A stretch of DNA of 12,500 bases from Actinidia chinensis (taxonomy: Eukaryota > Streptophyta > Magnoliopsida > Ericales > Actinidiaceae): the NCBI GenBank assembly GCA_009663005.1, contig CM018913.1, positions 13,598,988 through 13,611,487 of the forward strand, given 5' to 3'. The translations under genes and the position numbers were made by a program. How positions within the stretch are numbered: position 1 is the stretch's first letter; the number at the start of each line of letters is the position of its first letter. Below, piece by piece: positions 8,263-12,500 of this stretch. The notes beneath the pieces were generated by a model that saw only the letters and a program-made list of their open reading frames with translations, was not told the origin of the DNA and made no database searches.

Positions 8263-8940
8263 TGGACACCTGAAAGAGTATGTTGATCAGGAAAAGACTC
8301 GGGCAAAGGAAGCCAAAGTTAGGCCAAATCCTAAGTTTGATCAAGGCAATGAAGAAGTTGATGATGCCCTAGTGGAAGACCTTCCTTTGGGAACTATTCA
8401 CATGATCAGAGGGCCAAACTATCCGATCTCAAGAATAGGATCCGGGGACAGATCTGCATCGTCCACCAAATGCACAAGGTTCTCTCAGTCTAACCAATAG
8501 TGACAAAGGCTGATCTCAAGAAGGTCTAGCACCCCCACAATGATTTTGTTTGGTCATCCAACTGCAAGTCCACAACTATAATGTCAAGAGAATTTTGATA
8601 GACATTGGCAGCTCGGTTGAGGTGATGTACTACAACCTATTTGAATAGCTTAGAATGTCTAAGGCTAATTTAAAGCTAGCTCGAGCTTCTTTAGTCGGAT
8701 TCAATGCTCAGTCTCATTGGCCCTTGGAAACTATAACCATCAATGTATGAGCTGCTTTCCAAGAGTTGATGATATAGTTCATTGTTGTTGATATTCTTTC
8801 CCCTTATAATGCAATTATTGGCCGAGACTGGTTATACAAAATAAAGGGAGTTGCATCTACGCTACACTAAGTCATCAAGTTTTCTCCCTAAGGTGAGGAA
8901 ACCCCTTTATGGGGAGCAAGTGGTAGCCAAACAATATTAT
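8263..8940 (+). pseudogene. pol: Aspartic protease region (retropepsin), outer element
   Basis: Retropepsin cuts Gag-Pol in the particle. The spacer [15 protein letters not shown] (about 8378-8425) precedes the domain. The active-site loop reads [14 protein letters not shown], with the catalytic Asp at 8601-8603; the residue after it is Ile where Thr, Ser or Gly is usual. FNAQSHWPLE and the C-terminal IIGRDWL (about 8815-8835) follow, so the fold's landmarks are present in order. Stops include TAG in the FE-LRM segment and further ones near 8747 and 8777, several explained by C-to-T or G-to-A changes. It cannot make a protease. It is joined without a gap to the spacer leading into reverse transcriptase. 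Confidence 0.82.
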
Positions 8941-10110
8941 CTTGCCTAAACTCCACCAAGGCTACCATGAAAGAGGTGCAGTTGTTTGAAAATGAACTGA
9001 AGGTCCTAGAGGATGTTGGTAAGACCACCGAGGCCAAAGTCATGGAATATCTCATACACTATGATTGCGATGAGCCAAGCTCAGATTATATCTTCCTCAC
9101 TGGTGCAAACCTAAAGGAACGAGAGAGAATCGAGCTCATCAAGCTCCTTACAACTAATATTGATGTCTTTGCTTGGACTCTATATTAAATGCTCAGGATT
9201 GACCCAGACTTTATCAAGTATGAGTTCAATGTCATTCTCGAGGCACGTCTAGTAAAGTAGTGGAAAAAAGTTTGCGATCACGCATATAGACGCAGTGATA
9301 GAGGAAGCTGAGAAACTAAAATAGGCAAGTTCTATTACCGAGATCCTTTACCTCAGTTGGTTATTCAACATATTTGTGGCAAAAAAGAATATTGGCAAAT
9401 GGAGGGTATGCGTTGATTTCACTAGCTTCATCTGAGCTTGTCCAAAAGATTACTTTCCCTTGCCAAAAATTAATTAATTGGTGGACTCTACCATGGGTCA
9501 TGTCCAAATGAGTTTCTTAAATGCAAACCGAAGTTACCATCAGATAGCCATGCATGAGTCTGACCAGAAAAAAATTGTCTTTAACACCCCCGTGGCATAT
9601 TCTGCTAGGTCATGCCTTTCGGGTTGACAAATGTCACCAAAAAATGATCACCAAGATGTTCAAGCCTGTGATGGATAAAACCATGGACGCGTACATCGAG
9701 ATATGGTGGTTAAGAGAAAATAAGAACCATACCTTTTGAAGGACCTCGTCGAGGTGTTCAAAATTTAAAAAAAAATACAATCTGAGGTTGAACGCAGCCA
9801 AGTGTGCCTTTATAGTAAGCTTGGGCAAATTCTTAGGGCACTTGATAACTTAGTGAGGGATCAAAGCAAATTCGAAAAAGATTGTAACAATCAGTGACCT
9901 TGTCTACCCAAGGACTACGAATGAGGTTCATAAACTAAATCAAATGGTGGCAACACTTAACCAATTTATCAGTAAGTCTTCTGACAAATGCAATTAATTT
10001 TTTAACTCCTTCGCAAAAATACAAAATTTTTGTGGAATAAAAAGTGCAAACTTGCATTCCAACAATTTAAAGAGTACCTAAGTAAACCACCACTTCTTTC
10101 CACCCCAGAT
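8941..10110 (+). pseudogene. pol: Spacer and reverse transcriptase domain, outer element
   Basis: A clean frame (8967-9188) encodes the Tat-type spacer: LEDVGKTTEAKVMEYLI, DEPSSDYIFLTGANLKERERIE, NIDVFAWTLY, then TAA where Glu is expected. Reverse transcriptase follows: IDPDFIKYEFNV, GKWRVCVDFTSF (about 9397-9432), ACPKDYFPLPK, and motif A as MSFLNANRSYHQIAMH. There the catalytic Asp is Asn (AAT, 9520-9522). The second catalytic motif (YIDD type, at 9692-9703) is broken by a one-base deletion, so both halves of the active site are lost. LNQFISKSSDKC (about 9958-9992) marks the end of the connection. Many further stops and frame changes are present. Confidence 0.87.
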
Positions 10111-10668
10111 GAGGGAGAATTGTTCTACGTCTATCTCGTCATCTTGGAGCATCCGTTAGCTTGGTGTTGCCAAATGAGGTAGATGGAGAACAACGCTCAA
10201 TCTACTTCATTAGAAAAACATTTATGGATTGCCAAATGAGATAACTACCACAGGAAAAATTGGTTATATCTTTAGCTATTACTTTGCAAAAACTCATGCA
10301 ATATTTCAAGCACAACCAATTATAGTGTGTACCAAGTTTTCACTAAAAAATATTTTAATAAAAGCAAACTTGTTTGAATGACTATCTAAGTGGGCCATCG
10401 AGCTCAGACAATTCGACGCAAATTTTATTCTAAGAGGAAAAATCAAGAGCCAAGTCTTGGTTGATTTTATTGTGAAGTTCTCACCCCAAACTATGAATCC
10501 AGAGATGGATTGTCTAGTGTCTATACATAGTAATGAAGGGAGCTCAGCAGGAAAACCAATTTCAATAGAGCCAACACCTAAGGGTGCAATGGAATCCACA
10601 ACCGAGGATATCATTAAGGATACCGAGGTTCACAAGGAACCACCTCAAATTAATCATTCAACAGCTTG
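10111..10668 (+). pseudogene. pol: First (retroviral-type) RNase H region and linker, outer element
   Basis: This domain would degrade RNA in the RNA/DNA hybrid. From about 10290 one frame is readable: FQAQPIIVCTKFSLKNIL, then a TGA (10379-10381), then LSKWAIELRQFDANFILRGK and VDFIVKFSPQ. These match the C-terminal half of the first RNase H of Tat elements. The N-terminal half (about 10111-10290) is fragmentary over several frames (LSKPPLLSTPD before it, IYFIRKT within it). A low-complexity linker rich in Glu, Thr and Pro (10490-10668) ends in a TGA just before the next domain. Confidence 0.75.
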
Positions 10669-10671
10669 AAA

Positions 10672-11143
10672 AATGTATGTTGACGGAGCAAAAAATAGCC
10701 TAGGGACATGGGCGGATGTTGTTTTAAAAAGTCTTAAAGGGACAATTTTCGAGTACTGCCTTCGGCTGAATTTTCCTGCAACAAATAACGAGGCTGAATA
10801 TGAAATTTTCATTGCGGGACTTCGGTCTTCCAACAAGATAAAGGTTCTTGAGTTCCATATTTTTAGTGATTCAAAGTTGGTGGGCAACTAGGTTATTGGA
10901 AAATTTGAAGTTTGGAAAGCTAAGGTGGCTAAGTATTTGACAATCACAAAGATCCTCCTCACTAAATTCAGAGCAATACAGATCGAGCAAGTGAGGAGGA
11001 ACTTAAATTTACATGTGGATGCATTGGCGGGCTTGGCAATGATTTTTGAAGGAGAAATTGGTTGGACCATTGTAGTTGATATGATCTCGGTTCTTAGCCA
11101 TGAAATACATCAGGAATCTATCCTAGTCAATACTGAGCTATGA
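10672..11143 (+). pseudogene. pol: Second, archaeal-type RNase H domain, outer element
   Basis: One frame runs MYVDGAKNS, ATNNEAEYEIFIAGL, IFSDSKLVGN, a TAG (10889-10891), then KVAKYLTITKIL, IEQVRRN and HVDALAGLA. The four acidic positions expected for RNase H are all present and in phase: Asp 10682, Glu 10796, Asp 10868, Asp 11018. The N-N-E-A-E-Y and HVDALA blocks are those of the extra archaeal-like RNase H that plant Tat elements carry after the ordinary one. This is the best preserved domain of the outer element, with one nonsense codon in about 155 codons. Confidence 0.85.
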
Positions 11144-12363
11144 CTGAGTTGGCTGGATCCGATTGCATATTTTTTATGCCATAATAAGCTACTAGAAAAC
11201 AAAAAGAGAGGCTCATAAACTCCAAATAAAGCAGCGCCGTTTTGGATCTCCCTCACAAGAAACTTGTACAAAAGATCATATTTGAGGCCTTATCTACTAT
11301 GCGCCCACCTGAGCCTAGTAGAAGATGTGTTGTTCAAAATTCATAAAGGCATTTGCGGATTGCACTCTAAAGAAAGATCATTGTCCCACTAAGCCCTAAC
11401 CCAGGGATATTAGTGGCCTTTTATTTAAAAAGACGCTCAAGTGTACGTCCGCAAATGTACAAAGTGTCAACTCTTCTCTCCCTCATCCACCAATTAGTTA
11501 GGGACTTGACTTATCTCACCAGTCCATGGCCCTTTGCCTAATGGGGAATGGACATCGTGGGAGTCTTGTCTTGAATTCCAAGGAACAAGAAACTTTTATT
11601 GGTAGTCATAGATTACTTCACAAAGTAGGTAGAAGTCGAACCATTGACCCAAATTAGAGATATGAATGTAATCAGATTCATCCACAAAAATATCTTATCA
11701 AGATTTGGCATTCCTAGAGTGTTCGTATCAAATAATAGAATGCAGTTTGTGGGCCAAAAAGTAAAAATTTGTTAGAACAACTTAAGATTGAGTTTTACAA
11801 CTCAACACCGACCTACCCACAATGCAATAGGCAAGCTGAGGTGACCAACAAAATGATCATGAATAAGATCAAAAAAAGCTTGAAAAAGCCAAAGGCAAAT
11901 GGGTCGAGGAGCTTCCAAACATTTTGTGGGTCTATCGAACCACATCACAGAAAGCAACTAACGAAGCACCTTATTCCTTGGCTTTCGGCTTCGAAGTTGT
12001 AATCCCATTGGAGATCGTTTACCCACAATACGAACTGAGGCTTACGACAACAACAATAATGTTGAGGTTCTAGCTCGGGACCTCAACCTTGTCGATGAAC
12101 GAAGAGAGAATGCACTAGTACGCATGGCCAACTATCAGAAACAACTATCAAAGGCATATAACTATAAAGTTCAGCACAAAGAATTCTCTGTCATAGACCT
12201 TATTTGAGGAAAGTTGTTAAAAAACCAAAGACTTGGCAAATAAAAAGTTTGGTACCAATTAAGAAGGTCTATACAAGATAATTAAGCTCGCCAGCAAAAA
12301 AGGTTATCATCTAAAGGGCAAGTAAGTCCCAAGACTTTGGAACTCAACGAACTCGAAGCACTA
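11144..12363 (+). pseudogene. pol: Integrase region, outer element
   Basis: Integrase inserts the cDNA into chromosomes. After NLYKRSYLRPYL comes the HHCC zinc domain, all four ligands kept: HKGICGLH (11342-11365) and CTKC (11456-11467). The catalytic core has its first Asp in MDIVG (11551-11553). The second Asp, in the SDN-type motif, is Asn (AAT, 11731-11733). The Glu is kept in QAEVTNK (11838-11840). Spacing between the last two is 107 bases against 108 for D35E, so a base has been lost, and the frame does shift near 11765. SLAFGFEVVIPLEI, VDERRENALVRMANYQK and the barrel-like EGLYKIIKLASKKGYHLKGK follow. No chromodomain was seen. Confidence 0.85.
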
Positions 12364-12500
12364 GAGGTACTGGGGATCGAAGATTGGTTGGCTAAGTTAA
12401 GATCTTGGGCGATCCTAGCATTCTTGTCAAGCTCTTCACTTAGCTCCTCTGAGTTGGTTCTCCAAGGTGGGGTAGCCGATTCTCGGATGTGCAAAGGAGG
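12364..12500 (+). other. Sequence after pol of the outer element
   Basis: Pol similarity fades after about 12360. The remaining bases show no LTR similarity to 2027-2645, no polypurine tract and no recognisable protein on either strand. It is most likely the non-coding stretch between pol and the 3' LTR, which would lie to the right. Confidence 0.45.

Larger units (their letters stand above)
2027..12500 (+). mobile_element. Decayed Ty3/gypsy LTR retrotransposon, Tat-type, 3' end outside window
   Basis: Outer element, read left to right: 5' LTR, primer-binding site, gag, protease, reverse transcriptase, RNase H, archaeal-type RNase H and integrase. Reverse transcriptase before integrase is the Ty3/gypsy order. 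The second RNase H and the long spacer with a PSSD-type motif between protease and reverse transcriptase are typical of the plant Tat lineage. No chromodomain was recognised after integrase. A second element (3447-7634) splits its gag. All domains contain stops or frameshifts, so it cannot move by itself. The 3' LTR and the right-hand target-site duplication are not in the window, so the left border rests on the TGTAGGG/CCCCACA termini of the proposed 5' LTR. Confidence 0.88.

Noticed and set aside
7835..8306. Minus-strand open frames across the gag C-terminus
   Set aside because: They are opposite-strand shadows of the gag capsid and zinc-knuckle coding sequence, which has clear family motifs on the plus strand.
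12282..12494. Minus-strand 70-codon frame rich in Ser and Leu at the window end
   Set aside because: Its right part is opposite post-pol sequence and its left part is opposite the integrase C-terminus. There is no domain, and it is low-complexity Ser.

Overview
This is plant nuclear DNA: AT-rich, with spliced-gene structure, GT/AG intron boundaries and plant-type Ty3/gypsy LTR retrotransposons. There is no bacterial gene organisation, and I see no intact protein-coding gene. The layout is a three-layer nest: a dead class III peroxidase gene on the minus strand, a decayed autonomous-type Ty3/gypsy element on the plus strand beside it, and a second, non-autonomous LTR element inserted into the gag gene of the first.

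Layer 1 (1-2026): a minus-strand class III peroxidase pseudogene. Exon 4 (start only, 1-41), exon 3 (466-631) and exon 2 (1485-1675) are recognisable with their splice sites, separated by introns of 424 and 853 bp. It carries nonsense codons, frameshifts and lost conserved residues. What remains of its intron 1 runs up to about 2026, where the retrotransposon begins. Exon 1 (distal-histidine region) is not visible.

Layer 2 (about 2027-3446 and 7640-12500): a Tat-type Ty3/gypsy element. It has a probable 5' LTR (2027-2645, TATA box at 2378), a degenerate primer-binding site, gag (capsid and zinc knuckle), aspartic protease, reverse transcriptase, RNase H, a second archaeal-type RNase H and integrase. 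Pol homology fades at about 12360; the 3' LTR lies beyond the window. Every domain is interrupted by stops or frameshifts. The active sites of reverse transcriptase and integrase are mutated, while the second RNase H keeps its acidic residues.

Layer 3 (3447-7634): a coding-deficient LTR element with a TTCAA target-site duplication on both sides, long but unequal LTRs (862 bp versus about 1470 bp), an Athila-like tRNA-Asp-type primer site and about 1.86 kb of non-coding interior. It sits inside the capsid part of the host element's gag, whose reading resumes on the other side. It would have needed proteins supplied in trans by a relative.

I found no new gene system. The points most worth a second look are the peroxidase pseudogene with the nested element at its intron 1, the gutted inner element with its asymmetric LTRs and terminal palindrome, and the uneven decay of the pol domains.
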